NCBI RefSeq assembly: GCF_050948175.1
Contig: NW_027490268.1
Span: 372,001 to 436,000 of the forward strand
DNA from: Xylocopa sonorina
Taxonomy: Eukaryota > Arthropoda > Insecta > Hymenoptera > Apidae
Length of the DNA: 64,000 bases
Reading direction: 5' to 3'
In this document: piece after piece, positions 27,609-40,000 of the stretch
How positions within the stretch are numbered: position 1 is the first letter of the stretch
How the letters are laid out: every line of letters starts with the position of its first letter
Made by a program: the position numbers and the translations under genes
Notes under the pieces: model-generated
Seen by the model: only the letters and a program-made list of their open reading frames with translations
Told to the model about the DNA's origin: nothing
Databases searched by the model: none

Positions 27609-29000
27609 GAATACATGACACTTCGCAAATCATATTATATCTTACCATGAATCATAGAAGTGAGATGCGATATCGCGTTTTAAGAATCATCAGAAATCCA
27701 TTGCTACGATACGTAGACATCTGCAAACGCTATTTCCTTGCAAGAAAGTGTCGCATTTACATTCATTTGAAGTGTAGACGAGGAATACACAACACTTCGC
27801 AAATCGTATTATATCTTACCATGAAACATAGAAATGAGATCCGATATCGCGTTTTAAGAATGATAAGAACTCTATTGCTACTATACGTAGACATCTGCAA
27901 ACGCTATTTCCTTGCAAGGAAGTGTCGCATTTACATTCATTTGAAGCGTGGACGAGGAATACGTGACGCTTCGCAAATCATATTATATCTTACCATGAAT
28001 CATAGAAATGAGATGCGATATCGCGTTTTAAGAAGCATCAGAAATCCATTGCTACGATACGTAGACATCTGCAAACGCTATTTCCTTGCAAGAAAGTGTC
28101 GCATTTACATTCAATTGAAGTGTAGACGAGGAATACATAACACTTCGCAAATCATATTATACCTTACCATGAAACATAGAAATGAGATGCGAAATCGCGT
28201 TTTAAGAAGCAGCAGAAATCCATTGCTACGATACGTAGACATCTGCAAACGCTATTTCCTTGCAAGGAAGTGTCGCATTTACATTCACTTGAAGTGTAGA
28301 TGAGGAATACATGACACTCCGCAAATCATATTATATCTTACCATGAAACATAGAAATGAGAAGCGATATCGCGTTTTAAGAATCATAAGAACTCTATTGT
28401 TACGATACGTAGACATCTGCAAACGCTATTTCCATGCAGGGAAGTGTCGCATTTACATACATTTGAAGTGTAGACGAGGAATACATGACACTTCGCATAT
28501 CATATTATATCTTACCATGAATCATAGAAGTGAGATGCGATATCGCGTTTTAAGAATCATCAGAAATCCATTGCTACGATACGTAGACATCTGCAAACGC
28601 TATTTCCTTGCAAGAAAGTGTCGCATTTACATTCATTTAAAGTGTAGACGAGGAATACATAACACTCCGCAAATCATATTATATCTTACCATGAAACATA
28701 GAAATGTGATGCGATATCGCGTTTTAAGAAGCATTAGAACTCTACTGCTACGATACGTAGACATCTGCAAACGCCATTTCTTAGCGAGGAAGTGTCGCAT
28801 TCACATTCATTTGAAGTGTAGACGAGGAATACATAACACTCCGCAAATCATATTATATCTTACCATGAAACATAGAAATGTGATGCGATATCGCGTTTTA
28901 AGAATCATAAGAACTCTATTGCTACGATACGTAGACATCTGCAAACGCTATTTCCCTGCAAAGAAGTGTCGCATTTACATTCATTTGAAGTGTAGACGAG
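27609..29000 (+). repeat. 8-monomer tandem duplication, second copy (1,392 bp)
   Basis: Second tandem copy of 26217-27608. It ends where CATGACACTTCGC in the first copy is matched by CATAACTCTTCGC just after this copy. Fewer than two further monomers separate it from the LTR insertion. Confidence 0.88.
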
Positions 29001-29306
29001 GAATACATAACTCTTCGCAAATCATATTATATCTTACCATGAAACATAGAAATGACATTCGATATCGCGTTTTAAGAATCATAAGAACTCTATTGCTACG
29101 ATACGTAGACATCTGCAAACGCTATTTCCTTGCAAGGAAGGGTCGCATTTACATTCATTTGAAGCGTGGACGAGGAATACATAACACTTCGCAAATCATA
29201 TTATACCTTACCTTGAAACATAGAAATGAGATGCGATATCGCGTTTTAAGAACCATAAGAACTCTATTGCTACGATACGTAGACATCTGCAAACGCCATT
29301 TCCTTG

Positions 29307-29310
29307 CAAG
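29307..29310. repeat. Left target-site duplicate CAAG
   Basis: CAAG ends the left satellite array and is repeated at 30871-30874. In an intact monomer the reading TTCCTTG-CAAG-GAA is continuous, so the four bases are a target duplication made at integration. A 4-bp duplication fits LTR retrotransposons, notably Ty3/gypsy. Confidence 0.9.
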
Positions 29311-29324
29311 TGTGACGTCAGGCG
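29311..29324. repeat. Left terminal inverted repeat of the LTR
   Basis: TGTGACGTCAGGCG. Compared with the reverse complement of the right end, TGTCACGTCCGGCG, only positions 4 and 10 differ. Short TGT...ACA ends are the integrase recognition ends of LTR retrotransposons. Confidence 0.8.
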
Positions 29325-29333
29325 TAGCGCCTG
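29319..29333. repeat. Perfect hairpin CAGGCG-TAG-CGCCTG near the LTR edge
   Basis: Six-base perfect arms around a 3-base loop, overlapping the left terminal repeat. It could be chance in GC-rich sequence or an element-specific structure near the integrase site. Confidence 0.6.
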
Positions 29334-29473
29334 CCACCCATCAGCCTCCTCGCCGCCTCCAGCATCAACCCCTGCACGCAGGCAGCCTGCCGTACACGCC
29401 TGCAGATTCAGCAACCAGCAGCGTTCGCGCGCGCACAGGTGCACGCGCTCACACGCACGTAGGAACACCTCTT

Positions 29474-29513
29474 TCTCGCTCGCACCAACAAGCAACGCTG
29501 TCTCGCTCGCACC
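29474..29513 (+). repeat. Short direct repeat TCTCGCTCGCACC within the LTR
   Basis: The 13-mer occurs at 29474-29486 and again at 29501-29513. It lies in the GC-rich leading section of the LTR. Such short repeats are common in LTR U3 regions, but no role can be assigned. Confidence 0.7.
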
Positions 29514-29752
29514 TACGAGCATCCCCGCCTCCCTCGCTTCGAGGACTCCTTCCAGAGGGAAGAAGTCGCTGCCCGTCACCGGAATGGGGACTGTTCCAGA
29601 TTAGGGAACCAACATTGCCAGACCCTGTATACTATTTTTAACTCATATATTACATCTATGTACATGTATTATAATCCTAAATCTAAGTACTCATGACACA
29701 TATTGTAACACACCACAACACACACGTAATTCTAAGTCCGTAGGTATATGAT

Positions 29753-29760
29753 TATATATT
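29753..29760 (+). promoter_or_regulatory. Candidate TATA box of the LTR promoter
   Basis: TATATATT sits at the 3' end of an AT-rich stretch and is followed by GC-rich sequence. A start about 30 bases downstream would fall near 29785-29790. A TCAGTC initiator-like motif (arthropod Inr consensus) also occurs at 29907-29912, but too far away to pair with this box. This assumes the element reads on the plus strand, which is not proven. Confidence 0.25.
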
Positions 29761-30030
29761 AAGACGCGCCTGCGCCAACGACACGCGCAGCTAGCCCCAC
29801 CACGAGCCGCGATTCCCCACTCGCTGGACCACGCGCTCCCCACTACGAGCGCCCGCGACCGAAGCGCCTCGCGAACCGAGGAGGTCCGAGACGCGACTCC
29901 GGAGAGTCAGTCTACTTCGAGATTCCAGTCCGAGGAGTCGAATCCTCCAGTACCATTTCTTATACTCGAGCCATTAGCCGCCTCAATGTGGGGTCTAGGC
30001 TACGCGATAGTATTTCTATTTCCTTAGTTC

Positions 30031-30074
30031 TAACTTAGAATAATTTCAACTTTGTATAATTTTAACTTAGAATA
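30031..30074. repeat. 12-bp direct repeat TAACTTAGAATA in AT-rich LTR section
   Basis: Copies at 30031-30042 and 30063-30074, starts 32 bp apart. This AT-rich stretch also contains TTTATT at 30082-30087, which is AATAAA on the minus strand. The repeat may be a small duplication within the LTR. Confidence 0.6.
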
Positions 30075-30332
30075 TATTCCATTTATTTTACTACATCTAG
30101 TTTTTGAGTTTAATACCATATCTACTAATTCCTATATCTACTAAATCAAATACCACTTCTCGCGCTTAATACAAACAGTAACAACGAATTCTTCCACGTG
30201 TCTCTTCCATACAACTGGGTAGCTTCCCATCACCTCGAAGGAGTATAGAACTCAGCTTTGCAGAGTTGCGATAGAGCGGACCGCCGCTTATCCTTCCGAG
30301 CATTGTCTGTTAGTACAGAAAACTCTGGGTGA

Positions 30333-30758
30333 ATGGGGCGTGATTCCGGTTCGCGAAGAACACGACGCGGGGGTAGGAAGAATTTCCTTCGCTCACTTGT
30401 GCGTGGATACGTGGGTAACGTATCCCGGATCTCCGTGTACCAGCAACCTGTCTCCGCACCTGTTCAGCAGCATCTTTCCGAAGTCTCTAGCAACGCCGAG
30501 TCTCCTGTTTCCGCAACCGAGGTTGCTGCGATATCTACAGTCTCCACCGAATCCGCTTCGCATCCGAGTCGCCGTTTACCGCTTCGCTGGAAGCTCATTG
30601 AATTATCAACCTCAATCAACAGGCCAGCACCTACGTCGATACCAATCAACGATCCACGGCGAGAATTTTACCAACGTATCGAGAACGAAATCAGCAAAGG
30701 TAACATTTCCAACTCCTTATATCCGCAAATCGCGAGTGTTTTGTCCGTGTCGCGTTAG
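30333..30758 (+). other. Open frame inside the LTR (141 codons), doubtful as a gene
   Basis: An ATG-initiated frame begins with a basic stretch (MGRDSGSRRTRRGGRK), continues with a Ser/Val/Ala-rich middle and ends in the LTR about 110 bases before its edge. A second forward frame at 30340-30762 is also open over the same bases, and part of the minus strand too, so lack of stops in GC-rich DNA explains it adequately. I recognise no domain. LTRs seldom encode proteins, but if the element is instead a degraded transposon this could be a remnant. Confidence 0.15.
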
Positions 30759-30856
30759 CTGAAATAGTCGAACCCGGTCGTAACGCGTTTCCGCGGACCG
30801 AATTTCGAACAAATAGGCTAGTGTCGTGAAGCCCCCGGATAAACGAAAAGTTATTT

Positions 30857-30870
30857 CGCCGGACGTGACA
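30857..30870. repeat. Right terminal inverted repeat of the LTR
   Basis: CGCCGGACGTGACA, the partner of 29311-29324 with two mismatches. It ends in CA as expected for an LTR and is followed at once by the CAAG duplicate. Confidence 0.8.
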
Positions 30871-30874
30871 CAAG
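30871..30874. repeat. Right target-site duplicate CAAG
   Basis: CAAG followed by GAAGTGTCGC resumes the satellite monomer at exactly the base where the left array stopped. With the left duplicate it defines the insertion site within the 14-bp palindrome. Confidence 0.9.
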
Positions 30875-31529
30875 GAAGTGTCGCATTTACATTCATTTGA
30901 TGTGTAGACGAGGAATACATAACACTTCGCAAATCATATTGTACCTTACCAAGAAACATAGAAATGAGATGCGATATCGCGTTTTAAGAAGCATTAGAAC
31001 TCTACTGCTACGATACGTAGACATCTGCAAACGCTATTTCCTAGCGAGGAAGTGTCGCATGTACATTCATTTGAATCGAAGACGAGGAATGCATAACACT
31101 TCGCAATGAATATTATATCTTATAATGAAACACAGATATGAGATGCAATATCTCGTTTTATGAAGCATTTGAACTCTATTGCTCCGATACGTGGACATCT
31201 GCAAACGCTATTTCCTTGCAAGGAAGTGTCGCATGTACATTCATTTGAATCGTAGACGAGGAATGCATAACACTTCGCAATGAATATTATATCTTATCAT
31301 GAAACATAGATATGAGATGCAATATCTCGTTTTAAGAAGCATTTGAACTCTATTGCTACGATACGCAGATATCTGCAAACGCTATTTCCTTGCAAGGAAG
31401 TGTCGCATTTACACTCATTTGAATCGTATACGAGGAATGCATAACACTTCGCAAATCATATTATGTCTTACCATGAAAGATAGAAATAAGACGCGATGTC
31501 GCGTTTTAAGTATCATAAGAACTCCATTG

Positions 31530-33067
31530 CTACGATACGTAGACATCTGCAAACGCTATTTCCTTGCAAGGAAGTGTCGCATTTACACTCATTTGAATCG
31601 TATACGAGGAATGCATAACACTTCGCAATGAATATTATATCTTATCATGAAACATAGAAATGAGATGCGATATCGCGTTTTATGAAGCATTAGAACTCTA
31701 TCGCTACGATACCTAGACATCTCCAGACACTATTTCCTAGCAAGGAAGTGTCGCATTTACATTCATTTGAAGTGTAGACGAGGAATGCATAACACTTCGC
31801 AAATCATATTGTATCTTACCATGAAACATGGAAATGAGATGCGATATCGTGTTTTAAGAAGCATTAGAACTCTACTGCTACGATAGGTAGATATCTGCAA
31901 ACGCTGTTTCCTTGCAAGGAAGAGTCACATTTACATTCATTTGAAGTGTATAAGAGGAATACATGACACTTCGCAAATCATATTATATCTTACCATGAAA
32001 GATAGAAATGAGACGCGATATCGCGTTTTAAGAAGCATTAGAAAGCTAATGCTACGATACGTAGACATCTGCAAACGCCATTTCCTAGCGAGGAAGTATC
32101 GCATTCACATTCATTTGAAGTGTAGACGAGGAATACATAACACTTCGCAAATCGTGTTATATCTTACCATGAAGCATAGAAATGAGATGCGATATCGCGT
32201 TTTAAGTATCATATGAACTCTATTGCTACGATACGTAGACATCTGCAATCGCTATTTCCTTGCAAGGAAGTGTCGCATTTACTTTCATTTGAATCGCAGA
32301 CGAGGAATGCATAACACTTCGCAATGAATATTATATCTTATCATGAAACATAGAAATGAGATGCAATATCTCGTTTTAAGAAGCATTTGAACTCTATTGC
32401 TACGATACCTAGACTTCTGCAAACACTATTTCCTTGCAAGGAAGTGTCGCATTTACATTCATTTGAATCGTAGACGAGGAATGCATAACACTTCGCAAAT
32501 CATATTATATCTTACCATGAAACATAGAAATGAGATGCGATATCGCGTTTTAAGAAGCATTAGAAACCTATTGCTACAATACGTAGACATCTGCAAACGC
32601 TATTTCTTTGCTAGGAAGTGTCGCATTTACATTCATTTGAAGTGTAGACGAGGAATACATAACACTTCGCAAATCATATTATATCTTACCATGAAACATA
32701 GAAATGAGATGCGATATCGCGTTTTAAGAAGCATTAGAAATCTATTGCTACGATACGTAGACATCTGCAAACGCTATTTCCTTGCAAGGAATTGTCGCAT
32801 TTACATTCATTTGAAGTGTAGACGAGGAATGCATGACACCTCGCAAATCATATTATATCTTTCCATGAAACATAGAAATGAGATGCGACATCGCGTTTTA
32901 TGAAGCATTAGAACTCTATCGCTGCGATACCTAGACATCTCCAGACACTATTTCCCACCAAGGAAGTGTCGGATTTACATTCATTTGAAGTGTAGACGAG
33001 CAATACAAAACACTTCGCAAATCATATTATATCTAACCATGAAACATAGAAATGAGATGCGATATCA
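31530..33067 (+). repeat. 9-monomer tandem duplication, first copy
   Basis: Recurs at about 33096-34632, at offset 1,566 bp (9 x 174), or 1,565 after the single-base deletion near 33153. Shared private variants include GTATACGAGG, CATCTCCAGACACTATTTCC, AAGGAAGAGTCACATTTAC and CCACCAAGGAAGTGTCGG. Differences include ATCGTGTTATATC near 32153 against ATCATGTTATATC near 33718. Confidence 0.85.
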
Positions 33068-33095
33068 AGATTTAAGAATCATAAGAACTCTATTG

Positions 33096-34632
33096 CTACG
33101 ATACGTAGACATCTGCAAACGCTACTTCCTTGCAAGGAAGTGTCGCATTTACATCATTTGAATCGTATACGAGGAGTGCATAACACTTCGCAATGAATAT
33201 TATATCTTATCATGAAACATAGAAATGAGATGCGATATCGCGTTTTATGAAGCATTAGAACTCTATCGCTACGATACCTAGACATCTCCAGACACTATTT
33301 CCTAGCAAGGAAGTGTCGCATTTACATTCATTTGAAGTGTAGACGAGGAATACATAACACTTCGCAAATCATATTGTATCTTACCATGAAACATGGAAAT
33401 GAGATGCGATATCGTGTTTTAAGAAGCATTAGAACTCTACTGCTACGATAGGTAGATATCTGCAAACGCTGTTTCCTTGCAAGGAAGAGTCACATTTACA
33501 TTCATTTGAAGTGTATAAGAGGAATACATGACACTTCGCAAATCATATTATATCTTACCATGAAAGATAGAAATGAGACGCGATATCGCGTTTTAAGAAG
33601 CATTAGAAAGCTAATGCTACGATACGTAGACATCTGCAAACGCCATTTCCTAGCGAGGAAGTATCGCATTCACATTCATTTGAAGTGTAGACGAGGAATA
33701 CATAACACTTCGCAAATCATGTTATATCTTACCATGAAGCATAGAAATGAGATGCGATATCGCGTTTTAAGTATCATATGAACTCTATTGCTACGATACG
33801 TAGACATCTGCAATCGCTATTTCCTTGCAAGGAAGTGTCGCATTTACTTTCATTTGAATCGCAGACGAGGAATGCATAACACTTCGCAATGAATATTATA
33901 TCTTATCATGAAACATAGAAATGAGATGCAATATCTCGTTTTAAGAAGCATTTGAACTCTATTGCTACGATACCTAGACTTCTGCAAACACTATTTCCTT
34001 GCAAGGAAGTGTCGCATTTACATTCATTTGAATCGTAGACGAGGAATGCATAACACTTCGCAAATCATATTATATCTTACCATGAAACATAGAAATGAGA
34101 TGCGATATCGCGTTTTAAGAAGCATTAGAAACCTATTGCTACAATACGTAGACATCTGCAAACGCTATTTCTTTGCTAGGAAGTGTCGCATTTACATTCA
34201 TTTGAAGTGTAGACGAGGAATACATAACACTTCGCAAATCATGTTATATCTTACCATGAAACATAGAAATGAGATGCGATATCGCGTTTTAAGAAGCATT
34301 AGAAATCTATTGCTACGATACGTAGACATCTGCAAACGCTATTTCCTTGCAAGGAATTGTCGCATTTACATTCATTTGAAGTGTAGACGAGGAATACATG
34401 ACACCTCGCAAATCATATTATATCTTTCCATGAAACATAGAAATGAGATGCGATATCGCGTTTTATGAAGCATTAGAACTCTATCGCTGCGATACCTAGA
34501 CATCTCCAGACACTATTTCCCACCAAGGAAGTGTCGGATTTACATTCATTTGAAGTGTAGACGAGCAATACAAAACACTTCGCAAATCATATTATATCTT
34601 ACCATGAAACATAGAAATGAGATGCGATATCG
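33096..34632 (+). repeat. 9-monomer tandem duplication, second copy
   Basis: Second copy of 31530-33067. It carries the one-base deletion TTACATCATTT near 33153, absent from the first copy, so the deletion probably arose after or during the duplication. Confidence 0.85.
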
Positions 34633-37093
34633 CGTTTTAAGAAGCATTAGAAATCTATTGCTACCATACCTAGACATCTGCAGACGCTATTTCCTAGCAA
34701 GGAAGTGTCGCATTTACATTCATTTGAAGAGAAGGCGAGGAATACATGACACGTCGCAAATCATATTATATCTTACCATGAAACATAGAAATGAAATGCG
34801 ATATCGCGTTTTAATAAGAATTAGAACTCTAATGCTACGATAGGTAGACATCTGCAAAGGCTATTTCCTTGCAAGGAAGTGTCGCATTTACATTCATATG
34901 AAGTGTAGACGAGGAATGCATAACACTTAGCAATGAATATTATATCTTATCATGAAACATAGATATGGGATGCAATATCTCGTTTTAAGAAGCATTTGAA
35001 CTCTATTGCTTCGATACGTAGACATCTGCAAACGCTATTTCCTTGCAAGGAAGTGTCGCATTTACATTCATATGAAGTGTAGACGAGGAATACATAACAC
35101 TCCGCAAATCATATTATATCTTACCATGAAACATAGAAATGAGATTCGATATCGCTTTTAAAGAAGCATTAGAACTCTATTGCTTCGATACGTAGACATC
35201 TGCAATCGCTATTTCCTTGCTAGGAAGTGTCGCATTTACATTCATTTGAATCGTAGACGAGGAATGCATAACACTTCGCAATGAATATTATATCTTATCA
35301 TGAAACATAGATATCAGATGCAATATCTCGTTTTAAGAAGCATTTCAACTCTATTGCTACGATACCTAGACATCTGGAGACGCTATTTCCTAGCAAGGAA
35401 GTGTCGCATTTACATTCATTTGAAGTGTAGACGAGGAATACATGACACTTCGCAAATCATATTATATCTTACCATGAAACATAGAAATGAGATTCGATAT
35501 CGCTTTTAAAGAAGCATTAGAACTCTAATGCTTCGATACGTAGACATCTGCAAACGCTATTTCCTTGCAAGGAAGTGTCGCATTCACATTCATTTGAAGT
35601 GTAGACGAGGAATACATAACACTTCGCAAATCATATTATATCCTACCATGAAACATAGAAATGAGATGCCACATCGCGTTTTAAGAATCATAAGAACTCT
35701 ATTGCTACGATAGGTAGACCTCTGCAAACGCTATTTCCTTGCAAGGAAGTGTCGCATTTACATTCTTCTGAAGAGAATACGAGGTATACATAACACTTTA
35801 CAATGAATATTATATCCTATCATGCGACATAGAAATGAGATGCGATATCGCGTTTTAAGAATCATAAGAACTCTATTGCTACGATACGTAGACATCTGCA
35901 AACGCTATTTCCTTGCAAGGCAGTGTCGCATTTACATTCATTTGATGTGTAGACGAGGAATACATAACACTTCGCAATGAATATTACATCTTATCATGAA
36001 ACATAGAAGTGAGATGCGATATCACGTACTAAAAAGCATTAGAACTCCATCCCTACGATACGTAGACATCTGCAAACGCTATTTCCTAGCAAGGATGTGT
36101 CGCATTTACATTCATTTGAAGTGTAGACGAGGACTACATAACACTTCGCAAATCATATTCTATCTTACCATGAAACATAGAAATGAGATGCGATATCGCG
36201 TTTAAAGAAGCATTTGAACTCTATTGCTTCGATACGTGGACATTTGCAAACGCTACTTCCTAGCAAGGAAGTGTCGCATTTACATCCATTTGAATCGTAG
36301 ACGAGGAATGCGTAACACTTCGCAATGAATATTATATCTTACCATGAAACATAGATATGAGATGCAATATCTCGTTTTAAGAAGCATTTGAACTCTATCG
36401 CTTCGATACGTAGACATCTGCAAACGCTATTTCCTAGCAAGGAAGTGTCGCATTTACATTCATTTGAAGTGTAGACGAGTAATACATAACACTTCCCCAA
36501 TCATATTATATCTTATCATGAAACATAGAAATGAGATGCGATATCGCGTTTTAAGAATCATAAGAACTCCATTGCTACGATACGTAGACATCTGCAAACG
36601 CTATTTGCTTGCAAGGAAGTGTCGCATTTACATTCATTTGAAGTGTAGACGAGTAATACATAACACATCGCAAATCATATTATACCTTATCATGAAACAT
36701 AGAAATGAGGAGCGATATGTCGCTTTAAGAAGCATTAGAACTCTATCCCTACGATACGTAGACATCTGCAAACGCTATTTCCTCGCAAGGAAGTGTCGCA
36801 TTTACATTCATTTGAAGTGTAGAACAGGAATACATGACACTTCGCAAATCATATTATATCTTACCATGAAACATAGGAATGAGATGCGATATCGCGTTTT
36901 AAGAAGCATTAGAACTCTATTGCTACGATACCTAGTCATCTGCAGACGCTATTTCCTAGCAGGGAAGTGTGGCATTTACATTCATTTAAAGTGTAGACAA
37001 GGAATGCATAACACTTCGCAATGAATATTATATCTTATCATGAAACATAGAAATGAGATGCGATATCGCGTTTTATGAATCATAAGAACTCTA

Positions 37094-40000
37094 TTGCTAC
37101 GATACGTAGACATATGCAAACGCTATTTCCTTGCAAGGAAGAGTCGCATTTACATTCATTTGAAGTGTAGACGAGTAATACATAACACTTCCCCAATCAT
37201 ATTATATCTTACCATGAAACATAGAAATGAGATGCGATATCGCGTTTTAAGAAGCATTGGGAATCTATTGCTACGATACGTAGACATCTGCAAACGCTAT
37301 ATCCTAGCGAGGAAGTGTCGCATTTACATTCATTTGAAGTGTAGACGAGGAATACATAACACTTCGCAAATCATATTATACCTTACCATGAAACATAGAA
37401 ATGAGATGCGATATCGCGTTTTAAGAATCATTAGAACTCTATTGCTACGATAGGTAGACATCTGCAAACGCTATTTCCTAGCAAGGAAGTGTCGCATTTA
37501 CATTCATTTGAAGTGTAGACGAGGAATACATAACACTTCGCAAATCATATTATATCTTACCACGAAACATAGAAATGAGATGCGATATCGCGTTTTAAGA
37601 ATCATAAGAACTCTATTGCTACGATACGTAGACATCTGCGAACGCTATTTCCTTGCAAGGAAGAGTCGCATTTACATTCATTTGAAGTGTAGACGAAGAA
37701 TACATGACACTTCGCAAATCATATTATATCTTACCATGAAACATAGGAATGAGATGCGATATCGCGTTTTAAGAAGCATTAGAACTCTATTGCTACGATA
37801 CATAGTCATCTGCAGACGCTATTTCCTAGCAGGGAAGTGTGGCATTTACATTCATTTAAAGTGTAGACAAGGAATGCATAACACTTCGCAATGAATATTA
37901 TATCTTATCATGAAACATAGGAATGAGATGCGATATCGCGATTTATGAATCATAGGAACTCTATTGCTACGATACGTAGACATATGCAAACGCTATTTCC
38001 TTGCAAGGGAGAGTCGCATTTACATTCATTTGAAGTGTAGACGAGTAATACATAACACTTCCCCAATCATATTATATCTTACCATGAAACATAGAAATGA
38101 GATGCGATATCGCGTTTTAAGAAGCATTGGGAATCTATTGCTACGATACGTAGACATCTGCAAACGCTATATCCTAGCGAGGAAGTGTCGCATTTACATT
38201 CATTTGAAGTGTAGACGAGGAATACATAACACTTCGCAAATCATATTATATCTTACCACGAAACATAGAAATGAGATGCGATATCGCGTTTTAAGAATCA
38301 TAAGAACTCTATTGCTACGATACGTAGACATCTGCGAACGCTATTTCCTTGCAAGGAAGAGTCGCATTTACATTCATTTGAAGTGTAGACGAAGAATACA
38401 TGACACTTCGCAAATCATATTATATCTTACCATGAAACATAGGAATGAGATGCGATATCGCGTTTTAAGAAGCATTAGAACTCTATTGCTACGATACATA
38501 GTCATCTGCAGACGCTATTTCCTAGCAGGGAAGTGTGGCATTTACATTCATTTAAAGTGTAGACAAGGAATGCATAACACTTCGCAATGAATATTATATC
38601 TTATCATGAAACATAGGAATGAGATGCGATATCGCGATTTATGAATCATAGGAACTCTATTGCTACGATACGTAGACATATGCAAACGCTATTTCCTTGC
38701 AAGGGAGAGTCGCATTTACATTCATTTGAAGTGTAGACGAGTAATACATAACACTTCCCCAATCATATTATATCTTACCATGAAACATAGAAATGAGATG
38801 CGATATCGCGTTTTAAGAAGCATTGGGAATCTATTGCTACGATACGTAGACATCTGCAAACGCTATATCCTAGCGAGGAAGTGTCGCATTTACATTCATT
38901 TGAAGTGTAGACGAGGAATACATAACACTTCGCAAATCATATTATATCTTACCACGAAACATAGAAATGAGATGCGATATCGCGTTTTAAGAATCATAAG
39001 AACTCTATTGCTACGATACGTAGACATCTGCGAACGCTATTTCCTTGCAAGGAAGAGTCGCATTTACATTCATTTGAAGTGTAGACGAAGAATACATGAC
39101 ACTTCGCAAATCATATTATATCTTACCATGAAACATAGGAATGAGATGCGATATCGCGTTTTAAGAAGCATTAGAACTCTATTGCTACGATACATAGTCA
39201 TCTGCAGACGCTATTTCCTAGCAGGGAAGTGTGGCATTTACATTCATTTAAAGTGTAGACAAGGAATGCATAACACTTCGCAATGAATATTATATCTTAT
39301 CATGAAACATAGGAATGAGATGCGATATCGCGATTTATGAATCATAGGAACTCTATTGCTACGATACGTAGACATATGCAAACGCTATTTCCTTGCAAGG
39401 GAGAGTCGCATTTACATTCATTTGAAGTGTAGACGAGTAATACATAACACTTCCCCAATCATATTATATCTTACCATGAAACATAGAAATGAGATGCGAT
39501 ATCGCGTTTTAAGAAGCATTGGGAATCTATTGCTACGATACGTAGACATCTGCAAACGCTATATCCTAGCGAGGAAGTGTCGCATTTACATTCATTTGAA
39601 GTGTAGACGAGGAATACATAACACTTCGCAAATCATATTATACCTTACCATGAAAGATAGAAATGAGATGCGATATCGCGTTTTAAGAATCATTAGAACA
39701 CTATTGCTACGATAGGTAGACATTTGCAAACGCTATTTCCTTGCAAGGAAGTGTCGGATTTACATTCATTTGAAGTGTAGACGAGGAATACATAACACTT
39801 CGCAAATCATATTATATCTTACCATGAAACATAGAAATGAGATGCGATATCGCGTTTTAAGAAGCATTTGAACACTATTGCTTCGATACGTAGACATCTG
39901 CAAACGCTATTTCCTTGCAAGGAAGTGTCGCATTTACATTCATTTGAAGTGTAGACCAGGAGTACATAACACTTCGCAAATCATATTATACCTTACCATG

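Larger units (their letters stand above)
1..29310 (+). repeat. Left satellite array, 174-bp monomer, about 168 copies
   Basis: Head-to-tail copies of one 174-bp unit fill this segment. The landmark TTGCTACGATAC recurs at 36, 210, 384 and so on, and coordinates of equivalent landmarks differ by exact multiples of 174. Register is kept from base 1 to about 25764, where one T is lost from a TTTT run; after that the register is 1 bp earlier up to 29310. All copies share orientation. Monomers differ by point substitutions that recur in ordered sets, which gives higher-order repeats (listed separately). The long open frames in this segment follow from a stop-free 58-codon unit and are not annotated as genes. 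The array runs off the left edge of the window, so its full size is unknown. A centromeric or pericentromeric role is inference. Confidence 0.98.
29311..30870. mobile_element. Probable solo LTR of an LTR retrotransposon (1,560 bp)
   Basis: The only non-satellite DNA in the window. It begins TGTGACGTCAGGCG and ends CGCCGGACGTGACA; the ends are inverted repeats matching at 12 of 14 positions and follow the TG...CA rule. A perfect CAAG duplication flanks it. No second copy of the ends, primer-binding site, polypurine tract, protease, reverse transcriptase or integrase is visible, so it is best read as a solo LTR left by recombination between two LTRs. Composition alternates: GC- and CpG-rich at 29311-29625, AT-rich to about 29760, GC-rich to about 29960, AT-rich to about 30180, mixed thereafter. 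A Ty3/gypsy origin is inferred from the 4-bp duplication and TGT...ACA ends. An alternative is a non-autonomous Ginger-like DNA transposon, which has similar ends. Orientation is unresolved: a TATA-like box lies on the plus strand, but the AATAAA noted (30082-30087) is on the minus strand. Confidence 0.8.
30871..36450 (+). repeat. Divergent satellite domain rich in B-subfamily monomers
   Basis: Compared with the left array, units here carry more private substitutions and many contain the B half-unit, diagnosed by CGCAATGAATATTATATC and often CAATATCTCGTTTTAAGAAGC. B markers occur near 31106, 31279, 31628, 32321, 33190, 33886, 34931, 35280, 35813, 35970 and 36325. In B units CAATGA puts a TGA into the forward frame, so open frames here are short. 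The extent on the right is approximate; B units recur at lower density further on (for example 37018, 41194, 46936, 53722 and 59116). Confidence 0.75.

Noticed and set aside
1..29310. CRISPR-like array (short repeats with spacers)
   Set aside because: The whole 174-bp unit is repeated with point differences; there is no alternation of a conserved short repeat with unrelated spacers, and no cas genes are present.
29155..29579. Minus-strand open frames crossing the satellite/LTR junction
   Set aside because: They span the junction of two unrelated sequences, start in satellite or LTR DNA and have no recognisable domain; chance frames.
29311..30870. Full retrotransposon with gag-pol
   Set aside because: Only 1,560 bp lie between the target duplicates. 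There is no repeated LTR pair and no reverse transcriptase, protease or integrase motif in any frame.
29311..30870. Junction between two unrelated satellite arrays
   Set aside because: Monomer register is continuous across the island once the LTR and one CAAG are removed, which shows insertion into one pre-existing array.
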